Below, piece by piece: positions 13,363-21,223 of a DNA stretch of 21,223 bases. The position numbers were made by a program, and so were the translations under genes. Numbering within the stretch: position 1 is the stretch's first letter; every line of letters begins with the position of its first letter. The notes below the pieces were generated by a model. That model did no database searches. It had not been told where the DNA came from and was given only the letters and a program-made list of their open reading frames with translations. The DNA lies in assembly GCA_964511645.1 (NCBI GenBank), contig CAZEGV010000048.1:1-21223 (forward strand). The letters run 5' to 3'. Source of the DNA: CAZEGV01 sp964511645. GTDB lineage: Bacteria; Bacteroidota; Bacteroidia; Cytophagales; JAAEPT01.

Positions 13363-16269
13363 TTAATCAAAAAGGTTCACGTTAGGCTGAATTAACGCTT
13401 TATAAATTTCTTCTTGGATACGAGTTCGTACATCTGTCCTTATCAACTTCTTGTTGGACGCATCAGGATAAACCCTATTAGATAAAAATACATAAACCAA
13501 ATCGTACGTTGGATCTACCCAAACACAAGTACCTGTAAATCCTGAGTGCCCATAAGCCAAAGTAGATGCTCGCTCTGCTGTACCTCCCCTTCCTTGTGGT
13601 TCTGGCTTATCCCAGCCAATTCCTCTTTTATTTCCTATTAATTGTTGTTTTGTAAAGTATGGAACAATGGTGTCATTTAATATTCTAGTTTGATTAAACT
13701 TCCCATGATTCAAATTCATCCGAACTAACTTTGCCAAATCAAATGCATTAGAAAACAAACCTGCATGTCCTGCTACGCCACCAATCATTGCAGAACCTGG
13801 ATCATGAACATCTCCTTGTATAAGCCCTTTTCTGAAAAACCTATCATTCTCGGTAGGAGCAATTCTTTTTTTACTGAATTTATTCAAAGGATTATAAGTT
13901 ATCGTTTGCAGGCTCATCGGTTTATAAAATAATGAATCTGCGAGCTTATCTATCCCCTCACCAAATTTAGTTTCGATAATTTTTTGAATTAAATAATAAC
14001 CCAAGTCGCTATACACATAACGATAATCATTTGTTTCTTTACTTGTCTCTTGCACAGGAGACTCTAATATCCATTTAAACACACTATCTCTCACCTCTGG
14101 AATTGCATATAATTTATCCGAAACTCTTACCGAATATTTTTCTGTTTTGTTATAAGCAAAAAACTCATCATCTAATTTTCCTTTTCTTTTTACAAATTTT
14201 TTCCAAAAAGGAATCCATGATTTTAATCCTGCTTGATGCAACATAACCCTACGTAAAGTCATGCCTTCCTTATTTGTACCTTTTGCCATCGGCAAGTAAT
14301 ATCCTACTGTCTTGTCTAAATCTATCAAACCTTTCCCTGCATAATACATCAATAATTGAGTAGGTGCTGCCACTTTAGTAATCGAAGCCAAGTCATAGAT
14401 AGTATTCAAATCAATAGGTAGTGTCTTTTTATAATCTTGGTAACCAAAAGCTTTGGCGTAGACAATATCATCTCCTCTCATCACCAAAACCTGGGCTCCA
14501 GGCATTGCTTTATTAGCAATAGCATTTGTTACAATTGTATCAATACGATTCAGCATTGTTGCGTCAAATCCTTTCTGACGAGGGTTCACAAAACTGATTT
14601 GAGCTTGAATTGGCTGATTATCTTCTCCATCTCCCAATTTATATTTCCCTACTGTCACTGGTAGCTTCCCATTTACCTTCACTAGACCCAGTAAAGCTTG
14701 AGCCGCAGCACGGTTTGCATAATCATTATCTTGATAAGCACAAATTACTTGAGTTTGATTTTGAAAATACTTTAAAGCATACACATTAGCGTACAGCACC
14801 AATATCACATTTGTTTTTTTAGAAAGCATTTTTACAAAATCTTTTGTGTAGTTAGTAATCCCAAAACTTCCGTAACCTCTGGTGTTATGCACACCTATTA
14901 TAACTGTTTCATACTTGGCTAATTGATTAATTACCGTACTCGATATTGCTTTATTTTTAGCATAATTATAATTATCTACTTTTACATGTAATGCTAAGTG
15001 TTCTTGAAAAACAGTTTTCGACATTACACCTATCTCCACAGAGGCAATGTTTTTTATTCTGTCTAATGGAATTAAATTTTTCTCATCTTTAGGGATTGTA
15101 ATTGCCTCCTGAAACAATTGATAGTTCAATGCAATTGCTTCTTCCGAATGTAAATCCTCCGAAAGTCCGTTCAAAATTACAGGTTTATACTCATGAAGCC
15201 CTGCCCAATGTTTTGCTCCTAATATTTTTTTTACTCTATTTTCTAAATCTTTTTTAGTAACTTTTTTTAACTCTATTGCATTTTTGATTTTAGCAATAGC
15301 CCTTGGTACATCTTCAGGGAAAAGTAACACATCATTTCCTGCTAAAAAAGCTAACAAGTCTACCTCACCTGGTTTATAATATTTACTTACTCCCTTCATA
15401 TTTAAGGCATCTGTAAAAACCAAGCCCTTAAACCCCATTTCTTCTTTTAGCAATTTAGTCACTACATTGTATGAAAGTGTAGTAGCAATATTATGTCGGT
15501 TATCTAATGCAGGAATATGAATATGGGCCACCATTAAACTCATTAATCCTTGCTCAAATAATTTCCTAAAAGGATATAACTCTACTTCTTTAATTCTCTC
15601 TACACTGTGATTAATCACTGGCAATGCCATGTGACTATCTGCATCTGTGTCTCCATGACCAGGGAAATGTTTAGCATTTGCCAATATTCCATTTTCTTGT
15701 AAGCCTTTCATGTACTGTAAAGCTCTCTCTGCAACTTCTTCTTTATTTTCCCCAAAAGACCTGAAGCTAATCACTGGGTTGTTTGGGTTTACATTTACAT
15801 CTATCACAGGAGCAAAATTAATATGCAAGCCAATCCGTTTACAGTGATTGGCCACTTCAACTCCCATTTCATAAATCAATTTTTTGTTTTGAATGGCACC
15901 CAAAGTCATCTGGTAAGGAAAACTCATCGTGCTATCTAATCTCATCCCCAATCCCCATTCCCCATCTATCGCCATAAACAATGGCACTTTGGCTTTAGAT
16001 TGGTAGCGGTTGGTCAATACTGCTTCTCGCATTGGTCCACCCTGAAAAAATATCAAACCACCAATTCCTTGATCTTGGATTAAAACATCTAACTTTTTAA
16101 AATGCTCTTCCCCACGGTTAGAGTAAGCTGCTACCATAAACAACTGTCCAATCTGCTGGTCAAGGCTTAAACTATTATAAACACTATCTACCCAATCTTT
16201 CTCACTATCTTGAGCCTGTATCTGTAACGACAAGCAAAAAGGAAATAAAAATATTAATACTTTTTTCAT
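13363..16269 (-). CDS. GH3 beta-N-acetylglucosaminidase fused to a serine hydrolase (beta-lactamase family)
   Basis: A 968-residue exported enzyme. The ATG at 16269 is chosen over one at 16308 because a signal peptide (MKKVLIFLFPFCLSLQIQAQ) follows directly and the promoter lies between the two. Residues about 25-360 are a GH3 N-terminal domain of NagZ type: KHFPGHGDTDADSH (200-213) carries the His-Asp acid/base pair and Asp287 in VFTDALNMKG is the nucleophile. About 370-560 is a GH3 C-terminal-like region. About 572-968 is a class C beta-lactamase/esterase-fold domain with S629-I-T-K632, Y753-S-D and H908-S-G. It probably removes GlcNAc from cell-wall or other glycans in the periplasm, while the second domain may act as a D-Ala peptidase or esterase; substrates are inferred. 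It is followed by bshA. Confidence 0.92.
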   Translation of the reverse strand: MKKVLIFLFPFCLSLQIQAQDSEKDWVDSVYNSLSLDQQIGQLFMVAAYSNRGEEHFKKLDVLIQDQGIGGLIFFQGGPMREAVLTNRYQSKAKVPLFMAIDGEWGLGMRLDSTMSFPYQMTLGAIQNKKLIYEMGVEVANHCKRIGLHINFAPVIDVNVNPNNPVISFRSFGENKEEVAERALQYMKGLQENGILANAKHFPGHGDTDADSHMALPVINHSVERIKEVELYPFRKLFEQGLMSLMVAHIHIPALDNRHNIATTLSYNVVTKLLKEEMGFKGLVFTDALNMKGVSKYYKPGEVDLLAFLAGNDVLLFPEDVPRAIAKIKNAIELKKVTKKDLENRVKKILGAKHWAGLHEYKPVILNGLSEDLHSEEAIALNYQLFQEAITIPKDEKNLIPLDRIKNIASVEIGVMSKTVFQEHLALHVKVDNYNYAKNKAISSTVINQLAKYETVIIGVHNTRGYGSFGITNYTKDFVKMLSKKTNVILVLYANVYALKYFQNQTQVICAYQDNDYANRAAAQALLGLVKVNGKLPVTVGKYKLGDGEDNQPIQAQISFVNPRQKGFDATMLNRIDTIVTNAIANKAMPGAQVLVMRGDDIVYAKAFGYQDYKKTLPIDLNTIYDLASITKVAAPTQLLMYYAGKGLIDLDKTVGYYLPMAKGTNKEGMTLRRVMLHQAGLKSWIPFWKKFVKRKGKLDDEFFAYNKTEKYSVRVSDKLYAIPEVRDSVFKWILESPVQETSKETNDYRYVYSDLGYYLIQKIIETKFGEGIDKLADSLFYKPMSLQTITYNPLNKFSKKRIAPTENDRFFRKGLIQGDVHDPGSAMIGGVAGHAGLFSNAFDLAKLVRMNLNHGKFNQTRILNDTIVPYFTKQQLIGNKRGIGWDKPEPQGRGGTAERASTLAYGHSGFTGTCVWVDPTYDLVYVFLSNRVYPDASNKKLIRTDVRTRIQEEIYKALIQPNVNLFD

Positions 16270-16289
16270 ACATTTATTAGCTATAGCCA

Positions 16290-16319
16290 CAAAGTAAGGA
16301 AGTATCATTTTTAAAACAA
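16290..16319 (-). promoter_or_regulatory. Promoter of the GH3-bshA-ompA unit
   Basis: Minus-strand TTG (16319-16317), a 19-nt spacer and TTACTTTG (16297-16290), one base away from TAnnTTTG. The start site would fall just before the ATG at 16269, giving a very short leader and deciding the gene start. Confidence 0.55.
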
Positions 16320-16359
16320 GTCCATTAATATTTAATACTAAACTTATCTAAGTTTCAAA

Positions 16360-16399
16360 AAAAAAGATTCCCACGAATAACATCCGTCTACTGACGGAT
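16360..16399 (-). terminator. Possible terminator of the LRR gene
   Basis: On the minus strand, about 55 nt after the LRR stop, a 7-bp stem ATCCGTC / GACGGAT (16382-16399, loop AGTA) is followed after 14 nt by a run of nine T (down to about 16359). The T run is farther from the stem than in a standard terminator, so the assignment is tentative. Confidence 0.4.
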
Positions 16400-16452
16400 C
16401 CCTAACGCAAAAAAAGCTAAAGATTTGTTTTTTTTATTCAAACCAAAAGCCA

Positions 16453-18024
16453 TCAATAATAAGTAATTCCACATCTAGGAAACTTCTTTTTGAGGCGTTG
16501 AATATCGGCTTTTGTAAAGTTTGTATTATTTGCAGTAAACACCTTCAAATCTTTTAATTTCATAAAAGGAGAAATATCCGAAATATTAGCTTGAGCACAA
16601 TAAAAACGAGACAACTTGCTAAACCGATGCAATACAGAATAATCACTAATAGCATCTCCCGTAATATTTAAAGTAAAAAGATATTGAAAATTCTTAAGTG
16701 CATCTAATGATTTTATTTTAGTAAACCCAACATTCAGCGTATGCATATTCACCATTCCTTTGATAGGTTCTAAATCGGCTATTTTTGTATTAAAACAATT
16801 CAAATTTTCCATCATCACAAGCTGTCTAATCGGAGATAAGCTTTCTATTCCTTTATTCTTAGAAAAATCCAAAACTTTAATTCCTAAACAATATTTCAAA
16901 ACTGAAATATCTTCCACCTTATTATTTGAAAATTTCAAAGTTCTCAAATGCTGAAAATTTTTCACAACACCTATCTCCTCTACTAAATTATTATTAAACG
17001 ACAAGCCAACCATATTCTTACACCTAGCCAAAGGACTAATATCATGAATCACATTACCCGAAATATTAAGAGACTGCAAGCCTATACAATTCCTCAAGGC
17101 CTCAATAGATGTCAGTTCATTATTAGCAAGAGATAATATTTTAAGTCTTTTGAATTTACTAAAATCAAACAATGTATCCAATCCTAAATCGTTCAACTCC
17201 AACTGCTCAATCCCAGAAAACTGAGACAAGACGTGTAACTCTTCCTTTTTAATCCCTTTTAAATTAATTTTCTTAATCCCTTTTACTCTTTTAAGGTAAT
17301 AATCCGTTGGCACATCAGGGAGGTCAATGGCGTTTCTTACATTCTTCTTCCACTTTGGTGATAAGCTCACCCACCATGTTGACAAAGCAGAAAGCTTATA
17401 CTTATAAACAGGCTTTCTCATTTTTACCTGTATAGCCTCTAGCTTAAGTGGCTCAAACTCTCCATACATGATTTTGGTTGTGAAATAATAGCTTAATAAA
17501 GTCACTTTGTTTTCATACGTAGTATCGTAATGCAACTCATAACTATTCTCTTCTGATAAGTTTAGGGTATCTACTGTACTACTTTCCACCGAATCAACTT
17601 TAATCACTGGATAAGTAAACCTCTTCTTTACCCTTGCAATCACTCGATAAGTATTTCTTGCACTGTCAATATGTATATCTTCAAATTTCATCTTATCCAA
17701 CAATACCTGAGCCTTAAAAAATGGATATGTTTCATCAATTATTTTTAAATATCTACTTAATGACAAGATACTATCTCTACCCTCTTTTGTGAAATCATGC
17801 GGCACTCGTATGTAAGGGCTTGTTACCAATTTCGACATTTTTTTTTGTTTACTCAGTAATTCCGATGAGCTCACATCATTATCCCCTAAGGCATTTATTA
17901 GTTCCGTATGACTCGTAATTATTTTTTTCGCTTCCGCTAAAAAATCTCTTTTTTTGGGCTGTTGTGCCGACACTTTCGCTAAAAAAGTCAACAAAATCAT
18001 TGTATATAGTATATATTTCATCAT
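16453..18024 (-). CDS. Exported leucine-rich-repeat protein
   Basis: A 523-residue protein with a signal peptide (MMKYILYTMILLTFLAKVSAQ); the second Met, at 18021, is an equally good start. Residues about 25-235 are a non-repetitive N-terminal region of unknown fold. From about 245 to 515 there are roughly eleven leucine-rich repeats of 21-23 residues of the SD22/internalin type, for example LKILSLANNELTSIEALRNC and LQSLNISGNVIHDISPLARC. Such solenoids bind proteins; the target is unknown. No lipobox, C-terminal sorting domain or membrane anchor follows, so it is probably periplasmic or outer-membrane associated. It lies 85 bp downstream of sppA on the same strand and could share its transcript. 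A possible terminator follows. Confidence 0.88.
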   Translation of the reverse strand: MMKYILYTMILLTFLAKVSAQQPKKRDFLAEAKKIITSHTELINALGDNDVSSSELLSKQKKMSKLVTSPYIRVPHDFTKEGRDSILSLSRYLKIIDETYPFFKAQVLLDKMKFEDIHIDSARNTYRVIARVKKRFTYPVIKVDSVESSTVDTLNLSEENSYELHYDTTYENKVTLLSYYFTTKIMYGEFEPLKLEAIQVKMRKPVYKYKLSALSTWWVSLSPKWKKNVRNAIDLPDVPTDYYLKRVKGIKKINLKGIKKEELHVLSQFSGIEQLELNDLGLDTLFDFSKFKRLKILSLANNELTSIEALRNCIGLQSLNISGNVIHDISPLARCKNMVGLSFNNNLVEEIGVVKNFQHLRTLKFSNNKVEDISVLKYCLGIKVLDFSKNKGIESLSPIRQLVMMENLNCFNTKIADLEPIKGMVNMHTLNVGFTKIKSLDALKNFQYLFTLNITGDAISDYSVLHRFSKLSRFYCAQANISDISPFMKLKDLKVFTANNTNFTKADIQRLKKKFPRCGITYY

Positions 18025-18109
18025 TATATTAATTCTTTATTCAGTAAAACATTTAACAAAAACAGGCTATCTAGTATTCTGTTTTTATGTGATTCTCAAA
18101 AACAAAACA

Positions 18110-19903
18110 TCATTTTACTTCTACATCAAAAGCCATTCTGGCTTGCACACCATTACTATTCTGTAACCTATGGTAAGCTTGTAATATTTTATTTAACTCT
18201 GGAATAGCTATTCCTGTCACTTCCGATAACCTTATACTTAACGGTGAGGTAGAGAAATTAAAGAGCATTTGATTTTTAGGGAAATACTCTACTTCATACC
18301 CGTCTCCAAGACTTGCCTTTTCGGCCGCTTTACTCAAAGCAAGATTCAGTCCTCCTAGCTCATCTACCAACCCTTTTGTTTGAGCATCTTTACCAGTCCA
18401 TACTCTACCCGAAGCTACTGCATCTACAGCATTTACGGTCATGCCCCTTCCTTCCGCTACTTTCGTGATAAAAGTTTGATAGGTTCTGTTTACATTCTGC
18501 TGGATAATATTGCTTTCTTCCTCTGTAAACTTACGTGTAGGCATTCCAATATCTGCAAAACGTCCTGTTTTGACTCTATCTGTCGTAATTCCTATTTTGT
18601 TTTCTAATAATTCATCCAATTCTACCAAAATCCCAAAAACCCCAATAGAACCTGTAATTGTATGTGGGTGAGCTATAATCTCGTCACAAGCTGCCGCCAT
18701 ATAATAACCGCCAGACGCCGCCAACGAAGACATTGAAGCAATCACAGGTTTCTTTTCTCTTGCTACTCTAATCGCATGCCACATCACATCAGAAGCCAAA
18801 GCACTACCACCAGGTGAATTAATTCTAATTACAATGGCTTTTATATCTTCATCTTTGACCGCTTCATTTAGGTTTTTAATAAACGAAGTAGAACCCAACT
18901 TCCCATCACTGCTTGTACCACTTACAATCTCACCTTCAGCAATCACTACAGCTACCTTATCTCCACCAGTAGCCAAATCAAATGACGTGTTAGACAAATC
19001 ACTTGTGCTCAACAGTTGCATTTCTTGATTGACATCAACACCTATATTGGTTTTTAACAATTCAATTACTTCATCATAATACTTAGCTCCATCTATTAAC
19101 TTGTGCTTTACCGCATCCATCGGATTCTGAACCAACAATTCATTAGCTATATTTCTTAATTCTACTACGGAAACTCCTCTGTTCTTACTTATCTTTGAAA
19201 GGACTTCTCCATACATTGATTCCAAAAACCGTGAAACTTGCAATCTATTTGCTTCGCTCATGTCCTTTCTGAAAAATGGTTCTACCGCACTCTTAAATTT
19301 CCCTACTTTAAAGATCTTAGGCTCTACCCCTAATTTTTCAAACAAGCCTTTAAAAAATATTAGTTCCGTACTGAAACCATTAAATTCTACAATTCCTTCT
19401 GGAGTGATATATACTTTATCAGCAACTGATGCCAAATAATATGATTTTTCACTCATATACTCTCCATAAGCATACACAGGTTTTTGAGATGTCTTTTTGA
19501 ACAACTCCAGTGCCGACCTGATTTCTGCCAATTGAGGAAGCCCAGCATTCACTATACCCAAATCCAACAAAATTGCTTTTACATTTTCATTATTAGTCGC
19601 ATTTCTAATTGCTGACACGATATTCACCACTCCACTTTTCTGGATAAACAACTCTACAGGTAGTTCAATCCCTTGTAAAGGATTTTCGTCACTCTTCTCT
19701 ACTACGGCATGACTCAAGCTTATTTTCAAAATAGCATCATCTGTAATAGACACCTGCTTTTTGGTAGGGTTAAAATCTTTCACCTCTCCAGCTACAGATT
19801 TGATGACCCAAATAATCACAAAAAGAGAGATAACCCACATTATTCCCATCGCTATGATAGTTCCTAAGGTAGATGCAAAAACATTTTTAAAGAATTGTCC
19901 CAT
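18110..19903 (-). CDS. sppA: Signal peptide peptidase SppA, long (67K) type
   Basis: A 597-residue inner-membrane serine peptidase that degrades released signal peptides. One N-terminal membrane helix (about residues 13-36) is followed by two tandem S49 domains, as in E. coli SppA. The catalytic lysine is Lys204 in VGKFKSAVEPF in the first half, and the nucleophile is Ser397 in SLAASGGYYMAA in the second half, matching the Lys209/Ser409 dyad of E. coli. RINSPGGSALASD (360-372) shapes the active site. The gene diverges from folK with a 54-bp gap and precedes the leucine-rich-repeat gene. Length and motifs are normal for the long Bacteroidota form. Confidence 0.95.
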   Translation of the reverse strand: MGQFFKNVFASTLGTIIAMGIMWVISLFVIIWVIKSVAGEVKDFNPTKKQVSITDDAILKISLSHAVVEKSDENPLQGIELPVELFIQKSGVVNIVSAIRNATNNENVKAILLDLGIVNAGLPQLAEIRSALELFKKTSQKPVYAYGEYMSEKSYYLASVADKVYITPEGIVEFNGFSTELIFFKGLFEKLGVEPKIFKVGKFKSAVEPFFRKDMSEANRLQVSRFLESMYGEVLSKISKNRGVSVVELRNIANELLVQNPMDAVKHKLIDGAKYYDEVIELLKTNIGVDVNQEMQLLSTSDLSNTSFDLATGGDKVAVVIAEGEIVSGTSSDGKLGSTSFIKNLNEAVKDEDIKAIVIRINSPGGSALASDVMWHAIRVAREKKPVIASMSSLAASGGYYMAAACDEIIAHPHTITGSIGVFGILVELDELLENKIGITTDRVKTGRFADIGMPTRKFTEEESNIIQQNVNRTYQTFITKVAEGRGMTVNAVDAVASGRVWTGKDAQTKGLVDELGGLNLALSKAAEKASLGDGYEVEYFPKNQMLFNFSTSPLSIRLSEVTGIAIPELNKILQAYHRLQNSNGVQARMAFDVEVK

Positions 19904-19957
19904 ATCATTTTATATTAGGCTTGTAATTTACGCATTATTTTTTGTTTCTTAGCACTC

Positions 19958-20434
19958 ATGAATACAGCTTATCTACTACTCGGGGGAAACATTGGTGATG
20001 TAAGCCAACTTTTTCTGCTCGTTATTCAAAAAATATCAAAATACGGTAGTATTGGTAAACAATCATCTTTATACAAAACCAAAGCTTGGGGAAAAACTGA
20101 CCAAGCAGACTTCATTAATCAAGTAATTGAATTCCGAACTAAACTAAACCCATTTGAGTTGCTTAGCCTTGCTTTATCAACAGAAAAAGAATTAGGGAGA
20201 GAAAGAAAAACACATTGGGGAGAACGCAATATTGACATCGATATACTTTTTTATAATCATGACATTGTTAATTGTCACAACCTTGTTATCCCTCACCCTA
20301 GGTTGCACCAGAGACGATTTACATTAGTACCTCTGAACGAAATAATTCCTCAATTTCAGCACCCTTTACTTGTCAAAAGCATAAGTGACCTATTGAATAA
20401 TTGTAAAGACAATTTAGATGTAGTGGTTCAATAA
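19958..20434 (+). CDS. folK: 6-hydroxymethyl-7,8-dihydropterin pyrophosphokinase (HPPK)
   Basis: A 158-residue cytosolic kinase that transfers pyrophosphate from ATP to 6-hydroxymethyl-7,8-dihydropterin, giving the substrate of dihydropteroate synthase in folate synthesis. Seen: LLGGNIGD (residues 7-14), the catalytic-loop motif HWGERNIDIDILFY (86-99) with Asp93 and Asp95 as the magnesium ligands, and the pterin/ATP site IPHPRLHQRRF (111-121). Length is standard for a single-domain HPPK; there is no fusion to FolB or FolP. It is transcribed away from sppA and stands alone on its strand. The next likely stop for transcription is the hairpin about 200 bp downstream. Confidence 0.95.
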   Translation: MNTAYLLLGGNIGDVSQLFLLVIQKISKYGSIGKQSSLYKTKAWGKTDQADFINQVIEFRTKLNPFELLSLALSTEKELGRERKTHWGERNIDIDILFYNHDIVNCHNLVIPHPRLHQRRFTLVPLNEIIPQFQHPLLVKSISDLLNNCKDNLDVVVQ

Positions 20435-20634
20435 TAACAATAAAACTACAACACTTTATTAAATTATCACAAATCCTAGCCAATGATTATCAAATAACAA
20501 CTACCATACCCATCTATAAATCATAGAGTTAACCTTTAATGAGATTACTAAACAAAAACCCTTGTAAAATAATGTTTAGGGTAAATAGTTACTATTAAAT
20601 ACTTGAAACGTATATAATTGTACAAAAACAAACT

Positions 20635-20660
20635 ACTATGGACTTTCAGTCCATAGTTTT
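20635..20660 (+). terminator. Strong hairpin with short T run downstream of folK
   Basis: Perfect 10-bp stem ACTATGGACT / AGTCCATAGT with a three-base TTC loop, followed by TTTT (20635-20660). It lies 200 bp after the folK stop. It could be the distal terminator of folK or belong to the mobile-element patch beginning just after it; the T run is short. Confidence 0.5.
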
Positions 20661-20673
20661 AAAAGGCGACTAA

Positions 20674-20830
20674 TACCATTTTAACTATAAGACAAGTCAT
20701 TTATCCTGTTTGTTTTTACACTCTCTTCGTTAAAATAATTTACCGTAACCAGTTATGCTAAATCATTTTTCCTCGATATTGCAAAAAACAATTCAATCTA
20801 AATTAGACTCATATTATAGTTAAACTGGTA
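20674..20830 (+). mobile_element. MITE-like element, copy 3
   Basis: A 157-bp copy, same orientation as copy 2 and differing from it by one base (GACAAG for GATAAG near the left end), flanked by TAA at 20671-20673 and 20831-20833. Outside those lie GCGAC and AGTCGC, which together form a small hairpin when the element is removed. It lies directly upstream of a decayed IS630-type transposase fragment. Confidence 0.88.
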
Positions 20831-20851
20831 TAAAAGTCGCACTAGCACTAT

Positions 20852-21172
20852 ATGAATACTGAACAATTAATTGAATTCTTAAAATAATTTGTAAAAGGGA
20901 AGAAACGTAAAACATATCTTCTATTAGACAATAGACGTATTTATCATAGTAAAGTAGTAAAAAAATGGGTGGAAGATAATAGCGATAAAATTTCAATTTT
21001 TTTATTTACCATTTTATTCACCGAGAAGAATCCTAATGAATATTTAAACTGTGACTTAAAATATGAATTATCAGAAAACCCTTCCCCCAGAAATCAAGAA
21101 CAGCTAAAAAATAACCTAGAAAGTCACATGAAAATGTTCCAAGAAAATAAATCCAGAGTCATAAAATATTTT
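20852..21172 (+). pseudogene. C-terminal remnant of an IS630-family transposase
   Basis: Translation from 20852 gives MNTEQLIEFLK, a TAA stop (20885-20887), then FVKGKKRKTYLLLDNRRIYHSKVVKKWVEDN and onward to RVIKYF. This is the C-terminal third of the DDE_3/IS630 transposase fold: the second catalytic Asp is in LLLDN and the Glu in KNPNEYLNCDLK. The usual YSPELNP motif has decayed to LFTEKNP, the N-terminal two thirds are missing, and there is an internal stop, so the gene is dead. The 3' end runs into MITE copy 4, which replaces the final residues with IPF and a stop (21182-21184). The fragment therefore sits between two direct MITE copies. Confidence 0.75.
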
Positions 21173-21173
21173 A

Positions 21174-21223
21174 TACCATTTTAACTATAAGATAAGTCAT
21201 TTATCCTGTTTGTTTTTACACTC
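21174..21223 (+). mobile_element. MITE-like element, copy 4 (cut by window end)
   Basis: The first 50 bases are identical to copy 2. The left flank is TTA (21171-21173) rather than TAA. Orientation matches copies 2 and 3. The rest lies outside the window, so completeness is unknown. Confidence 0.8.

Noticed and set aside
20969..21184. A 71-codon plus-strand gene starting at GTG
   Set aside because: It is an internal piece of the IS630 transposase remnant; the reading frame and homology extend upstream past the proposed start to the TAA at 20885.
1..21223. CRISPR array, prophage, toxin-antitoxin or restriction-modification system
   Set aside because: No regularly spaced repeats, no cas, phage-structural, methyltransferase or nuclease genes. 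The XRE remnant has a PH-domain partner, not a toxin.

Overview
The window looks like the chromosome of a low-GC Flavobacteriaceae-type Bacteroidota. The evidence is a type IX secretion (T9SS) sorting-domain protein, a bacillithiol BshA, Bacteroidota-style promoters (TTG / about 19-22 nt / TAnnTTTG), weak or absent Shine-Dalgarno sites and AT-rich intergenic DNA. I cannot name the genus.

Layout. (1) 1-1476: a small T9SS cargo protein on the minus strand (74-550), then about 0.9 kb of poorly coding accessory DNA holding the first copy of a 157-bp MITE-like repeat. (2) 1477-4796: a tightly coupled four-gene plus-strand cassette for a CDP-activated deoxysugar. It comprises rfbF (glucose-1-phosphate cytidylyltransferase), an SDR epimerase/reductase, rfbG (CDP-glucose 4,6-dehydratase) and an RmlC-like 3,5-epimerase. 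The expected flow is Glc-1-P to CDP-glucose to CDP-4-keto-6-deoxyglucose, then epimerisation and 4-keto reduction. No glycosyltransferase accompanies it. (3) 4848-5762: a decayed divergent pair. A bacterial PH-domain membrane protein gene carries one in-frame amber codon, and an XRE regulator gene is split by MITE copy 2. A 28-bp inverted repeat lies between them and overlaps the PH-gene promoter. (4) 5837-9292, minus strand: the core protein quality-control block tRNA-Leu(UAG), tig, clpP, clpX, with clear hairpin terminators. (5) 9396-16269, minus strand: a GH3/serine-hydrolase fusion, bshA, a large OmpA-family protein overlapping bshA by 29 bp, and a 49-residue lipoprotein. (6) 16453-19903, minus strand: an exported leucine-rich-repeat protein and sppA. 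(7) 19958-20434: folK, divergent from sppA. (8) 20435-21223: a second accessory patch with a stable hairpin, MITE copy 3, a decayed IS630-family transposase fragment and the start of MITE copy 4, cut by the window end.

The most interesting feature is the repeat family. It has three complete, almost identical 157-bp copies plus a partial fourth, with 25-bp imperfect terminal inverted repeats and flanking TAA direct repeats. Copy 2 can be removed on paper to restore the exact reading frame of the XRE gene, which gives the element boundaries, the target duplication and the ancestral gene. The core genes in regions 4 to 7 look ordinary and intact.
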